In this document: positions 27,496-36,730 of the stretch, piece by piece
How the letters are laid out: every line of letters starts with the position of its first letter
Numbering within the stretch: position 1 is the stretch's first letter
Assembly: GCF_017255185.1 (NCBI RefSeq)
Contig: NZ_JAFKCZ010000003.1
Coordinates: 124,001-188,000, forward strand
Length of the DNA: 64,000 bases
DNA from: Parahaliea mediterranea
GTDB taxonomy: Bacteria > Pseudomonadota > Gammaproteobacteria > Pseudomonadales > Halieaceae
Direction of reading: 5' to 3'
Program-made: the position numbers and the translations under genes
Notes under the pieces: model-generated
Database searches by the model: none
The model's input: the letters and a program-made list of their open reading frames with translations, nothing else
Told to the model about the DNA's origin: nothing

Positions 27496-27956
27496 CGGGC
27501 CAGCACCAGCAATTCGGTACCGAAGTAATCCGCCGCCGCCTGCTGCAGGTTGCCGAGCAGCCCGCGGCGCGGCAGCGTCGGGGGATGCAGGGCCAGCAGG
27601 CGCTTGGGGCCGCCCCGCGCCGCCAGGGCCTGGATCTGGCGAAAGGCGCGGCGGAAACCCTGCCGGTCGTGTTCCACCCACAGCCCCCAACGGGGTTGCT
27701 GGTTCGCCAGTACGGGAATGTAGGGGCTGGCCACGTCCATCGGCACGATGCGCCAGTCGCCGGGATCCCCGACCCAGTGGCGCCCCTCCTGCGCCCAGTG
27801 CCTCAGCAGGCGGGAAACCTCGTCGACGTCACCGCCACCCGCCCCTGACAGGCCGACCACGACCAGGGTCCGCTCGGCGCGCTGCCGTTGCACCGGCGTT
27901 ACCCCGCGCGAGCGCGCCCAGCGTCTCAGGCCCTCGGCCTGGTCCACTGCGATCAT
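27492..27956 (-). CDS. FlhG/FleN-like remnant with FlhF-contact motif but no ATPase domain
   Basis: This 154-residue ORF stands where FlhG (FleN) is expected, directly after flhF (4-base ATGA overlap) and before flhE/fliA. Residues 5-12 read DQAEGLRR, the DQAxxLR motif with which FlhG N-terminal helices activate the FlhF GTPase. Behind it, TLVVVGLSGAGGGDVDEV aligns in place with the MinD-type P-loop of FlhG but has no lysines and cannot be a Walker A motif. The remaining FlhG ATPase motifs are not seen. It may be a reduced FlhF activator. The reading is inferred from motif and position. Confidence 0.65.
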   Translation of the reverse strand: MIAVDQAEGLRRWARSRGVTPVQRQRAERTLVVVGLSGAGGGDVDEVSRLLRHWAQEGRHWVGDPGDWRIVPMDVASPYIPVLANQQPRWGLWVEHDRQGFRRAFRQIQALAARGGPKRLLALHPPTLPRRGLLGNLQQAAADYFGTELLVLAR

Positions 27957-30370
27957 GCGTTGCCGGCGGGCGCGGCCAGCGCCAACCGACGCAGGGCCTC
28001 GCGCTGGCTGAACAGCTGCATGACCGCCGCCAGCAACGAAGCCGCCGAGCGGCGCCGCGAGCGCCCACCCAGCGCCAGCAACTGGGCGCGGATATCCAAC
28101 GCCCAGTCGCTGTTGTCGCGCTCCAGGCGGATAGCCAGCGCGGCAATACCGTGGGCGGCGTAACGCAGCTGGGGGGTCTGGCCACGCCAGCCGGGCAGGC
28201 GTTCAACCAGGGTGTCCATGGCGGTGCGCCGCAAGGTGAAAAAGGCTTCCGCCGTCAGCTGCCGGGCGAACAGCGCGATGCAGCTCGCGTCGGCAAGCTC
28301 CGCGGGGGCCAACCAGTAGCGGCGGCCGAGCACACTGCCGGTGTCCAGGTGGCGCAACTCGCCAATCCAGGCATGGAGATAGCCCGAGCAGCGTCGGCGC
28401 CGCCCCCCGGCGGTGAGAAAGGCCGGCGCACGCTGCAGCCGGAGCTGCACCTGGCGGCCGCGGTAGGTCACCGTGGTCGCCCCGGCGGACTGCGCCAGCG
28501 CGCGCAGGCCGGACAGCGGCACCGCCTCGCCGCCGTGGCGCACCCGGGTGTTGTGCGAGGCCGTGGCGACCCAGTCGATGCCCCGCTCCAGCAGCGACAG
28601 CCAGGAGTGACTGTCGGGCACCGAGGCCAGCAACAGCGAGGGCTCGCCGGGAAGATCGGCCAACTCGCGAACGGCGCAGCCCGCCGATGGCGGAACCAGG
28701 GCCTGCCCGGCGTCATCCAGCGCCAGCGGCAGGGGGGCGCCATCCTTCGACCAGGCCAGGGTCGCTGACGCAGCCGGCACGGCGTCCAGGGGGTCCGGGA
28801 CATCACCGGCCCAGGCCCGCTCCAGCCCGCCCAGTCCGGCGAGCCTGCCATTCAGGGCATCCCAGGCGCTGTGCAGGGTGAGGCTGCGATCCAGGGGGTC
28901 GCGCCCCCCGCGCGCGCCGTCCTCGACGTGCTCCAAGGGCGGCGCCATCAATGCTTCTGTGATCAGGTCCTGGGCCACCGCCGGCGCCAGATCCTCCGGC
29001 ACCCGCTGGCCGTGGGCGACGAAGTTGACCCGCAGGCCGTGGCGCATCACCGCCGCCAGCGCCGGCCCCAGGCGCGGCGCTTCATCGAGCTTGGTAATAA
29101 TCGCATCGCGAATCTCGCTACCGCCGGCACGGGCGGCGCCGCGATAGGCGGCGATGGTGTCGTCGAGGTTCTCGGCGTGCGCCGCCGCATTGACCATCAG
29201 CAAGCCGCGCACCGCGCGATCGCTGCCGGCCAATTGGGTCATCTGCTCCACCAGGCGGTTGTCGCGCTGCCCCATGCCGGCGGTATCGACAATGAGCAGC
29301 GGCTTTTCCGCCAGGTGTCGCGGCAGGTCGGCGAGGTTGTCACCGGGCTCCAGGGCGTGCATTTCCACGCCCAGCAGCTCGGCGTAAACCCGCAGGTGGT
29401 CGCGGGCGCCAACCCGGTAGTGATCGGCGCTGACCAGGGCGATGCCCTCGGAGCCGTGGCGCATGGCGTAGCGCGCGGCCAGCTTCGCCGCGGTGGTGGT
29501 CTTGCCCACTCCGGTGGGGCCGATTAACGCCAGCACGCCCCCCTCGTCGAGTTCCGCCCCGGCGTCCTCCGCCACCCGCAGGCGCCCGATCAGCTGCCTG
29601 GCGAGCCAGGCGTCCATCGCCCGCCCCGTTTCCAGTCCCGTGGGCATCGCCGCCAGGATTTCCTCCGCCAGGCCCACGCCGAGGCCCGCGGCGAGAATAT
29701 TCCGGCGCACGGCTTCGACGCGGCCAGCATCGGCGCGGCCAGCATCGGCGCGGCCGGCTTCGGCGCGGCCGGCGTCAGCGCCTGCGCTGTCATCGGCGGT
29801 GCCGGTGCGGCCTTCCTCGTCCCGGGACCGCGGCGCCATCCTCGAGGCGTCCAGCAGTTCGCGCATCTCCTGGACCTCACGCAGCAGACGCTCGTGGGCC
29901 GCCAGCAAATCGTCGCCGGTAGCGGACGACACGGCCGGTGTCGGCTCGGCGACCGCCGCCGTCGCGGCGGCGACGGGATGGGCAAGCCCAGCGGGTGGCG
30001 CGCCCCGCGCGCCTTCGGCGGCGGCCTTCGCGGCAGCGGGTGCCGCGGCAAAATCCGCCGCGGCGTCGGCTGCCGCGACATTGGCTTCCACAGCATCGGC
30101 TGCCGCAGCAACGGCTGCCGCAGCAACGGCTGCCGCAGCATCGGCGGCCGCAACGTCGGCTGGCGCCGTATCGGCGGCCACTGTATCGAAACGCGGTGCA
30201 TCGACTGCCGCGGCTGTCACGGCGCCACTGTCGTGCTCGGTCATGGCGAGAATCTCAATGCCCGCCTCGGTGTGGCGATTGGCGAGGATCAGGGCATCCT
30301 CGCCCAGGCTGGCGCGCACCTGGCGCATCGCCTCGCGACTACTGGTTCCAACAAAACGCCTTACAGTCAT
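27953..30370 (-). CDS. flhF: Flagellar biosynthesis GTPase FlhF, with long C-terminal extension
   Basis: FlhF is an SRP-type GTPase that places or times flagellar assembly. The protein is 805 residues, while most FlhF proteins have about 400-500. Residues 1-45 are the FlhF B domain (MTVRRFVGTSSREAMRQVRA). About 50-145 is an alanine-rich low-complexity stretch, and 199-217 repeats AEAGRADAGR. The NG domain spans about 220-474 with the P-loop GPTGVGKTTT (284-293), DTAG (362) and TKLDE (426). Residues 475-805 form an extension I do not recognise. The start overlaps the flhA stop (ATGA). Confidence 0.92.
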   Translation of the reverse strand: MTVRRFVGTSSREAMRQVRASLGEDALILANRHTEAGIEILAMTEHDSGAVTAAAVDAPRFDTVAADTAPADVAAADAAAAVAAAAVAAAADAVEANVAAADAAADFAAAPAAAKAAAEGARGAPPAGLAHPVAAATAAVAEPTPAVSSATGDDLLAAHERLLREVQEMRELLDASRMAPRSRDEEGRTGTADDSAGADAGRAEAGRADAGRADAGRVEAVRRNILAAGLGVGLAEEILAAMPTGLETGRAMDAWLARQLIGRLRVAEDAGAELDEGGVLALIGPTGVGKTTTAAKLAARYAMRHGSEGIALVSADHYRVGARDHLRVYAELLGVEMHALEPGDNLADLPRHLAEKPLLIVDTAGMGQRDNRLVEQMTQLAGSDRAVRGLLMVNAAAHAENLDDTIAAYRGAARAGGSEIRDAIITKLDEAPRLGPALAAVMRHGLRVNFVAHGQRVPEDLAPAVAQDLITEALMAPPLEHVEDGARGGRDPLDRSLTLHSAWDALNGRLAGLGGLERAWAGDVPDPLDAVPAASATLAWSKDGAPLPLALDDAGQALVPPSAGCAVRELADLPGEPSLLLASVPDSHSWLSLLERGIDWVATASHNTRVRHGGEAVPLSGLRALAQSAGATTVTYRGRQVQLRLQRAPAFLTAGGRRRRCSGYLHAWIGELRHLDTGSVLGRRYWLAPAELADASCIALFARQLTAEAFFTLRRTAMDTLVERLPGWRGQTPQLRYAAHGIAALAIRLERDNSDWALDIRAQLLALGGRSRRRSAASLLAAVMQLFSQREALRRLALAAPAGNA

Positions 30371-32451
30371 TGATTCGCCCCTATCACATTGGTCATCCGC
30401 AGGCTGCGGTCATCGGGAATTTCAGCCTGCGACATCACCACGAGCTGTCTCAGGCGGCGGCGCAGGAAGTGCGCCAACAACGGTCTCAGGGCCGGTTGCA
30501 CCACCAGTACCGGCGGTTCGCCCGCCTCTTCCTGGCGGGCCAGGGCGGCCGCGCTCTCCGCCATCAGGGTGTCGGCCAGGCCCGGCTCCATGGCCTCGCC
30601 GCCGCTGATGGCCTGCATCAGTACCTGTTCGAGGGTGCTGTCGAGGCCGATGACATGCAGCTCCTCGCGCCCCGGGAACCATTGATGAGTGATGGCGCGG
30701 CCCAGCGCAATACGCACCTGCACAGTCAGCTCGTCGACGTCCGACTCGCCGGTGGCGCGCTCCGCCAGGGTATCGAGAATGGTGCGCATGTCGCGGATCG
30801 AAACATCTTCCTCGAGGAGGTTCTGCAGCAGGCGTTGCAGGGAGGTCAGCGACACCGCCTTGGGCACCACGTCCTCCACCAGGGCCTTGCTCTCGGCGCC
30901 GAGCTTGTCGAGCAACTGCTGCACCTCCTGGCGGCCCAGCATTTCCCCGGCGTGACGGTGCAGCAGGTGGTTGAGGTGGGTGGCGACCACCGTGCTGGCG
31001 TCGACCACGGTGTAACCGTAGACCTGCGCCAGGTCGCGCTGCCCTTCGTCGATCCACACCGCGGGCAGGCCAAAGGCCGGATCCCGGGTGGCCTCGCCCT
31101 CGACCTCGCCGCTCAATTCCCCGGGGTTGATCGCCAGCCACTTGCCCGGAAACGCCTCGCCGCGGCCCACTTCCGCGCCCTTCAGGGTCAGCACATAGGT
31201 ATTGGCGCCGAGTTCCAGGTTGTCGCGAATGTGCACCACCGGCGGCAGGAAACCGATATCCTGGGCGAACTTCTTGCGCACGCTCTTGATCCGGCCCAAC
31301 AACTCGCCCTGCTGGCGGTGGTCGACCAGCGGAATCAGGCGGTGCCCCACTTCCAGGCCCAGGGTATCGACCAACTGAACGTCGTCCCAGCTCGCCTCCG
31401 GCGCCTCGGGAACCGGCGGCGGCCCGGTATTGATCTGCTCCTCGGCAATGCGGTTGTCACGCTGTCGCGTCAGCCACCAGGCGGCGCCGCCCAGCAGTCC
31501 GGTAAACAGCAGGAAAACCAGGTTGGGCATACCCGGCACCAGGCCGAGCAGGCCCATGACCCCCGCCGACAATGCCATGACCTTGGGGTTGATCAGCAGC
31601 TGGCTGATCATCTGCTGGCCCACATCCTGGTCGGTATTGACCCGCGACACGGTGACACCCGCGGCGGTGGAGATCACCAGGGCCGGGATCTGCGCCACCA
31701 GGCCATCGCCAATGGTAAGCAGGGTGTAGGTGCGCCCGGCGTCGGCGAATGACATATCGTGCTGCAACATGCCGATCAGCAGCCCGCCGATGATATTGAC
31801 CACCATGATCACCAGGCCGGCCATGGCGTCGCCGCGCACGAATTTGCTGGCGCCGTCCATGGAACCGTAGAAGTCGGCCTCCTGGGCCACCTCCGCGCGG
31901 CGCGACTTGGCCTCCTCCTCGCCGATCAGACCGGCGTTGAGATCGGCGTCGATGGCCATCTGCTTGCCGGGCATGGCGTCCAGCATGAAGCGCGCGCCCA
32001 CCTCGGCGATACGCCCGGCGCCCTTGGTAATCACCATGAAATTGATCACCACCAGAATCAGGAACACCACCAGGCCGACCGCGAAATTGCCGCCCACCAG
32101 GAACTGGCCAAAGGCCTCGATGACCCGTCCCGCGGCGTCGCCCCCCTGGTGCCCCTCCATCAGCACCACCCGTGTGGAGGCCACATTCAGGGACAGTCGC
32201 AGCAGGGTGGTGAACAGCAGCACCGCCGGAAACGCGGCGAACTGCAGGGCGTTGAGCGTGAACATGCTGACCAGCAGCACCATCACCGCCAACGCGATAT
32301 TGAAGGTAAAGAACAGGTCGAGGGCGAATGGCGGCAGCGGCAGGATCAGCATCGCCATCACCAGCAGGATAAGCAGCGGCCCCGCCAATACCTGCATCTG
32401 CGCGCGATCGAACATGCCGCTGTTGCCGAAATAACGGGTCAGCGTATTCAT
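30367..32451 (-). CDS. flhA: Flagellar export gate protein FlhA
   Basis: FlhA forms the nonameric ring of the flagellar type III export gate. The 694-residue protein has eight membrane helices in its N-terminal half, the FHIPEP-family signature region (RLSLNVASTRVVLMEGHQGGDAAGRVIEAFGQF) and the cytoplasmic RIAEVGARFMLDAMPGKQMAIDADLNAG segment. The C-terminal cytoplasmic domain binds substrates and chaperones. Starts and stops overlap by four bases with flhB and flhF, so the three are translationally coupled. Confidence 0.98.
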   Translation of the reverse strand: MNTLTRYFGNSGMFDRAQMQVLAGPLLILLVMAMLILPLPPFALDLFFTFNIALAVMVLLVSMFTLNALQFAAFPAVLLFTTLLRLSLNVASTRVVLMEGHQGGDAAGRVIEAFGQFLVGGNFAVGLVVFLILVVINFMVITKGAGRIAEVGARFMLDAMPGKQMAIDADLNAGLIGEEEAKSRRAEVAQEADFYGSMDGASKFVRGDAMAGLVIMVVNIIGGLLIGMLQHDMSFADAGRTYTLLTIGDGLVAQIPALVISTAAGVTVSRVNTDQDVGQQMISQLLINPKVMALSAGVMGLLGLVPGMPNLVFLLFTGLLGGAAWWLTRQRDNRIAEEQINTGPPPVPEAPEASWDDVQLVDTLGLEVGHRLIPLVDHRQQGELLGRIKSVRKKFAQDIGFLPPVVHIRDNLELGANTYVLTLKGAEVGRGEAFPGKWLAINPGELSGEVEGEATRDPAFGLPAVWIDEGQRDLAQVYGYTVVDASTVVATHLNHLLHRHAGEMLGRQEVQQLLDKLGAESKALVEDVVPKAVSLTSLQRLLQNLLEEDVSIRDMRTILDTLAERATGESDVDELTVQVRIALGRAITHQWFPGREELHVIGLDSTLEQVLMQAISGGEAMEPGLADTLMAESAAALARQEEAGEPPVLVVQPALRPLLAHFLRRRLRQLVVMSQAEIPDDRSLRMTNVIGANQ

Positions 32452-33602
32452 TGCTCCTGGCCCTCCCCGGCCGGCACATTAAGCTCCGCCGGCACCGGCA
32501 GGTCGCGGGGTTGCGCGGGCGAAACGCCGCCCTCCTGGCGCACCCGCCGCAGGCGGAATGCCCAGGCCAGGACCTCGGCCACGGCGGTGTAGAGCCCCGC
32601 GGGAATCTCGCGATCCAGGTCCACGTGGCGATACAGCGCACGCGCCAGCGGCGGCGCCTCCATCAAGGGCACCCGGTGTTCCGCCGCCAGCGAGCGAATG
32701 CGTTCGGCGACCGCGTCCACGCCCTTGGCCACCACCCGGGGGGCGGACATGTTCGCCTCGTCGTAGCGCAGCGCCACGGCGTAGTGGGTCGGGTTGGTCA
32801 CGATGACATCCGCCTCCGGCACCTTGCTCATCATCCGCGACCGCGCCACGCTCTGCTGCTGCGAGCGGATGCGCGCCTTGAGCTGAGGGTCGCCCTCGGT
32901 TTCCTTGTGCTCGCGGCGGATCTCGTCCTTGGTCATGCGCAATTTCTTGGCATGGCTCCACAACTGGTAGGGCACGTCGATCAGGATCACCACCACCAGC
33001 ACGAGAACCATCCAGCCGCAGGCCGCCGCGGCCATGCGCACGGTGTTGGCCAGCGCCTGGTCAATAGGCAGGTCCATCAAGGCCATGTATTCGCCGCGAT
33101 GCGCGACCAGGTAGGACACCACCACGCCGCCGACCAGCAGCGACTTGGCCACGGCCTTGGCCAGCTCCGCCAGCGCCTGGCTGGAAAACTGCCGCTTCAG
33201 GCCCTTGATGGGATTGAGTTTGGAGAACTGGGGTTTGAGGGATTTGGCGGATAGCGACCAGCCGCCCAGCAGCATCGGCGAGGCCAGCGCCAGCAGGGCC
33301 AGCAGCGCGAACAGGGGCAGTAGCGAGTACAGGGTGCGCTCGCCGAGGACCGCCGCATGGGTCACCATCACGCTGGTTTCGAGGGCCTGGCGCCGCTCGA
33401 ACAGGAAGGATTGCTCCATGACCTGCCCCAGCTGCCCGGCCAGCACGGTACCGAGAGCCCACAAGCCACCGACGCCACCCAGCAGCAGCATAAAGGTGGC
33501 CAGTTCCCGGGATCGGGGAACCTGCCCCTCCTCCCGCGCCTTTTCCAGGCGCCGGGGGGTGGCGGCTTCGGTCTTTTCCTGGTCGCTACTGTCGTCGGCC
33601 AT
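32448..33602 (-). CDS. flhB: Flagellar export switch protein FlhB
   Basis: FlhB switches export specificity from rod/hook to filament proteins by self-cleavage. The 384-residue protein has four membrane helices. A cytoplasmic domain follows with the cleavage site NPTH (VIVTNPTHYAVALRYDE) and a proline-rich C-terminal tail. ATG 33602 (MADDSSDQEKTEAATPRRLE) is the family's normal start; the longer reading to 33659 is not supported. It follows cheZ after 143 bases. A separate small FlhB-like protein is encoded at 47017-47325. Confidence 0.97.
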   Translation of the reverse strand: MADDSSDQEKTEAATPRRLEKAREEGQVPRSRELATFMLLLGGVGGLWALGTVLAGQLGQVMEQSFLFERRQALETSVMVTHAAVLGERTLYSLLPLFALLALLALASPMLLGGWSLSAKSLKPQFSKLNPIKGLKRQFSSQALAELAKAVAKSLLVGGVVVSYLVAHRGEYMALMDLPIDQALANTVRMAAAACGWMVLVLVVVILIDVPYQLWSHAKKLRMTKDEIRREHKETEGDPQLKARIRSQQQSVARSRMMSKVPEADVIVTNPTHYAVALRYDEANMSAPRVVAKGVDAVAERIRSLAAEHRVPLMEAPPLARALYRHVDLDREIPAGLYTAVAEVLAWAFRLRRVRQEGGVSPAQPRDLPVPAELNVPAGEGQEQ

Positions 33603-33745
33603 GTCGGACTGGGGGGAATACCTGAATAGTGCCGGCCATTGTCGGCAATACTCCGGCACACCGATCCGACGATAAACGCCGCCTAAGGTGCCTTATTCGC
33701 GCTTATGCCCGCGGGACGGCCGCGCCGCCCAATGCCAGGCGCTGT

Positions 33746-34435
33746 TTAGAAGCCGAGTTCGTCCAGCAGGGAATCGACCTGGTCCTGGCTGCTGACCACG
33801 TCCTCGCCATCGGGCTTGATTTGCGGGCCGTTGACCAGCGAGGCTTCCGCCTTCTCCTTGCCGGCGCCCGGATCGTCCAGGATACGCTGCATTTCGTCGC
33901 GGTCCCTACCGTCCGGGACGGCGTCCAGCAACACCTGCAGCAGCTGGTGCTCGACCTCCTTGATCACGTCCATCATCTTCTTGATGACCTGGCCGGTCAG
34001 ATCCTGGAAATCCTGGGCCATCATGATTTCCAGCAGTTCCTGGTTGGTCGCCCGGGTCACTTCCGGGACGGTATTCAGGTAGGCGCGCGTCTCCTGCACC
34101 AGGTCCTTGGCCTGATCCAGCTCCATGGGCTCGGCGAACCAACCCTGCCAGCGCTCGTCGAGTTCCTTGGCTTTCTGCTCGATTTCGTTCTGCAGTGGCT
34201 GCGCGCGGTCGATGGCGTTGAGTGCTCGCTCGGCGGCCTGCTCGGTCATGGAGGCCACGTAGTTCAACCGTTCGCGGGCGTCGGGGATGGCCTGGGCCGC
34301 TTTTTCCACTTCTTTGTCGAGCCCCAGCTCGCGCATGCTTTCGCGCAGCATCCGGGTCAGCTGGCCGATACGCTGGACCAGGTCATCCCCTGCATGGCCG
34401 TCACTCGCGACCACCTGATGAGCCTCACCACTCAT
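33746..34435 (-). CDS. cheZ: Chemotaxis protein phosphatase CheZ
   Basis: CheZ removes phosphate from CheY-P. The 229-residue protein is almost wholly helical and has the active-site region MMAQDFQDLTGQVIKKMMDVI, whose glutamine (QDLTGQ) attacks CheY-P, and the C-terminal CheY-binding helix (SQDQVDSLLDELGF). ATG 34435 was chosen because CAGGAG lies 8 bases upstream; an in-frame start at 34453 is less good. It follows cheY by 32 bases. Confidence 0.96.
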   Translation of the reverse strand: MSGEAHQVVASDGHAGDDLVQRIGQLTRMLRESMRELGLDKEVEKAAQAIPDARERLNYVASMTEQAAERALNAIDRAQPLQNEIEQKAKELDERWQGWFAEPMELDQAKDLVQETRAYLNTVPEVTRATNQELLEIMMAQDFQDLTGQVIKKMMDVIKEVEHQLLQVLLDAVPDGRDRDEMQRILDDPGAGKEKAEASLVNGPQIKPDGEDVVSSQDQVDSLLDELGF

Positions 34436-34467
34436 AATTGCTACTCCTGACATGGGTCAGTACCCGT

Positions 34468-34854
34468 CTATTTGCCCAGTTTCTCGAAAATCTTGCCGAG
34501 TTTTTCTTCCAGGGTCGCTGCGGTGAATGGCTTGACCACATAGCCGTTGGCGCCGGCCTGGGCCGCGGCGATGATGTTCTCCTTTTTCGCCTCGGCCGTG
34601 ACCATCAGCACCGGCAGGTCCTTCAGGTCACCGTCGTCGCGAATCTGCTTGAGCATCTCGAGGCCGTCGAGATTGGGCATGTTCCAGTCCGACACCACGA
34701 ACTCGAAGGAGCCCGAGCGCAACTTGGTCAGGGCCTCCTGGCCGTCTTCGGCCTCGTCCACGTTGGTAAAGCCGAGCTCCTTGAGCAGGCTGCGTACAAT
34801 CCGTCTCATGGTGGGGAAATCATCCACCACCAGGATTCTCATGTTCTTGTCCAT
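34468..34854 (-). CDS. cheY: Chemotaxis response regulator CheY
   Basis: CheY-P binds FliM at the motor and changes rotation direction. The 128-residue single-domain receiver has the acidic pair (ILVVDD), the phospho-accepting aspartate in [10 protein letters not shown] (about D57), threonine in VTAEA and lysine in VVKPFT, all at CheY positions. It lies between the receptor gene and cheZ in the long chemotaxis run. Confidence 0.97.
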   Translation of the reverse strand: MDKNMRILVVDDFPTMRRIVRSLLKELGFTNVDEAEDGQEALTKLRSGSFEFVVSDWNMPNLDGLEMLKQIRDDGDLKDLPVLMVTAEAKKENIIAAAQAGANGYVVKPFTAATLEEKLGKIFEKLGK

Positions 34855-34892
34855 CTTTGTCGTGCCTCGTTAAATGGCTGCTAAAAAAACCG

Positions 34893-36644
34893 TCAAAACT
34901 CTTCCCACTCGTCCTCGGAGGCGGCCTCGCGCCGTGGCGCGGCGCGCCCGCCTGCCGTGGCCAGCTTCACCGGCGCGCTGGCCCGCTCCCGCTGCTCGGC
35001 ATCATTGGCGGCGTCGCCCTCGAACTCCTCGCGCTGGTCGGCCACCGGCTCGGAACGCGGCGCCAACTCCGCCGAGCGCGCCGGGACACCGGCGAGCTTG
35101 AAGATGGCCACGGCCTGCTCCAGGCGCCGGGCCTGGTCTTCCAGGGACGCCGCGGCCGCGGCCGCCTCCTGTACCAGGGTGGCGTTCTGCTGGGTCACTT
35201 CGTCCATCTGGCTGACCGCGTTGCTGACCTGGTCGATACCGCCGCTCTGCTCCTGGGAAGCCGCCGAAATCTCGTCCATGATGTCGGTCACGCGCTTCAC
35301 CGCGCTCACCACTTCCTTCATGGTTTCACCGGCCTGGGCCACCAGGCCTGAGCCCTGGTCGACCTGGGCCACGCTGTTCTCGATCAGCGTCTTGATTTCC
35401 CGCGCCGCGTCAGCGCTGTTGCCGGCCAGGTTGCGCACCTCGCCCGCGACCACGGCAAAGCCGCGCCCCTGTTCGCCCGCCCGGGCCGCCTCCACCGAGG
35501 CGTTCAGGGCGAGAATATTGGTCTGGAAGGCAATCGAGTCGATCATGCCGGTGATATCGGCGATCTTCTTCGAGCTTTCGGAAATACGCTGCATGGTATC
35601 CACCACCTGGTCGACCACTTCCCCGCCGCGGGTGGCGGTTATCGAGGCGTCGTTGGCCAGCCCGCTGGCCTGCCGCGCGTTGTCCGCATTCTGCTTCACG
35701 GTAGCGGTCAGCTCTTCCATGCTGGTCGCGGTTTCCTCCAGGGACGCCGCCTGCTGCTCGGTGCGCGCGGACAGGTCGTTGTTACCGCTGGAAATCTCGG
35801 TGGTGCCGACGTAAATCGAGTTGCTGCTATCGCGCACATCGGTCACGATCCTGCCCAGGCTCTGCTGCATATGGTGCATGGCGGCAAACAGCTGGCCGAT
35901 CTCGTTCTTGCCGGGGACGTCGATCTCGTGCGAGAGATCGGCGTCGGCGATGTGCTGCAGGCTGTCCACCGCGGAGTAGATCGGCTGGATGAGCAGCTTG
36001 CGCATGCCCAGGTAGATCAGCGCGATCATCACCACCGTGAAGACCAGGAGGCCGATGCCGATCTGCGTGAATTGCTCGGTCTGCGCCTCGTAGGCGCCGA
36101 TCTGCTCCACGCGGCGCTCGTTGGCGTAGTTGGAAAAAGCGGCAAAGCTTTCCGCCAGGGCGTCGGTCGGCGGCACCAGTATCTGCCGCAGGGAATCGAA
36201 GTCATCGACGTCCCCCGCCTCCAGCGCGCTGTACTGCTCCTTCACCAGCTCCATGACTTCGGTGAAGTTGCTCTGGATAGCCAGCGCCATCTCCTGGCCT
36301 TGATCGCTCTTGGGCAGGGCAATGTATTTGTCGAACTGCGATTGCGATTCATCCAGGTCCACCTTGGTGCGATTCAGCTGCCGCTCGGCCTGCAGCGAAC
36401 GATCCATGGCCACGTAGTTCGCCGCCATTTCCAGCTTCACCCGGGCGGCATTCAAATTCATGACCGCGATGCCCGCCGCGTCAACCTGCTCGACACTGAT
36501 ATTCTCTATCAGGTCCAGCGATTCACCGGCAGTCCGGTTGGCGATCAACCCCAGCGCCGCCACGACACCGATGAGCACTGCAAAACACAGCAGGATCGAG
36601 GCCATGGCCACGTTGATTTTCAGGTTACGCAGTAAATTAGTCAT
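34893..36644 (-). CDS. Methyl-accepting chemotaxis receptor with CheR/CheB-tethering tail
   Basis: The 583-residue receptor has one membrane helix at about residues 13-34, a helical periplasmic sensor domain (four-helix-bundle type) to about 190, a second membrane helix at about 192-212, and HAMP to about 265. The signalling domain has the hairpin tip [30 protein letters not shown] (in two parts around residue 385). It ends EDEWEEF, a W-x-x-F pentapeptide like the NWETF tail that tethers CheR and CheB in enteric receptors. A linker rich in Glu/Ala leads to the tail. The ligand is unknown. It lies between cheB and cheY. Confidence 0.93.
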   Translation of the reverse strand: MTNLLRNLKINVAMASILLCFAVLIGVVAALGLIANRTAGESLDLIENISVEQVDAAGIAVMNLNAARVKLEMAANYVAMDRSLQAERQLNRTKVDLDESQSQFDKYIALPKSDQGQEMALAIQSNFTEVMELVKEQYSALEAGDVDDFDSLRQILVPPTDALAESFAAFSNYANERRVEQIGAYEAQTEQFTQIGIGLLVFTVVMIALIYLGMRKLLIQPIYSAVDSLQHIADADLSHEIDVPGKNEIGQLFAAMHHMQQSLGRIVTDVRDSSNSIYVGTTEISSGNNDLSARTEQQAASLEETATSMEELTATVKQNADNARQASGLANDASITATRGGEVVDQVVDTMQRISESSKKIADITGMIDSIAFQTNILALNASVEAARAGEQGRGFAVVAGEVRNLAGNSADAAREIKTLIENSVAQVDQGSGLVAQAGETMKEVVSAVKRVTDIMDEISAASQEQSGGIDQVSNAVSQMDEVTQQNATLVQEAAAAAASLEDQARRLEQAVAIFKLAGVPARSAELAPRSEPVADQREEFEGDAANDAEQRERASAPVKLATAGGRAAPRREAASEDEWEEF

Positions 36645-36730
36645 GCTGGCGTTTCCTTTAACTTTGTTTATGAATAAGCCTGTTGTTGTGAATTTTTCTT
36701 GCTTGCGACCGGGGACCGGCGGCGCCGCGA

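Noticed and set aside
27013-27956. Frameshifted full-length FlhG split over two ORFs
   Set aside because: The second ORF has a signal peptide and the FlhE cysteine pattern, and neither frame contains the MinD motifs, so this is not a broken FlhG.
36645-36730. Sigma28 promoter for the transmembrane receptor gene
   Set aside because: No TAAAG...GCCGATAA pair is present; the gene may be read through from upstream or have another promoter.
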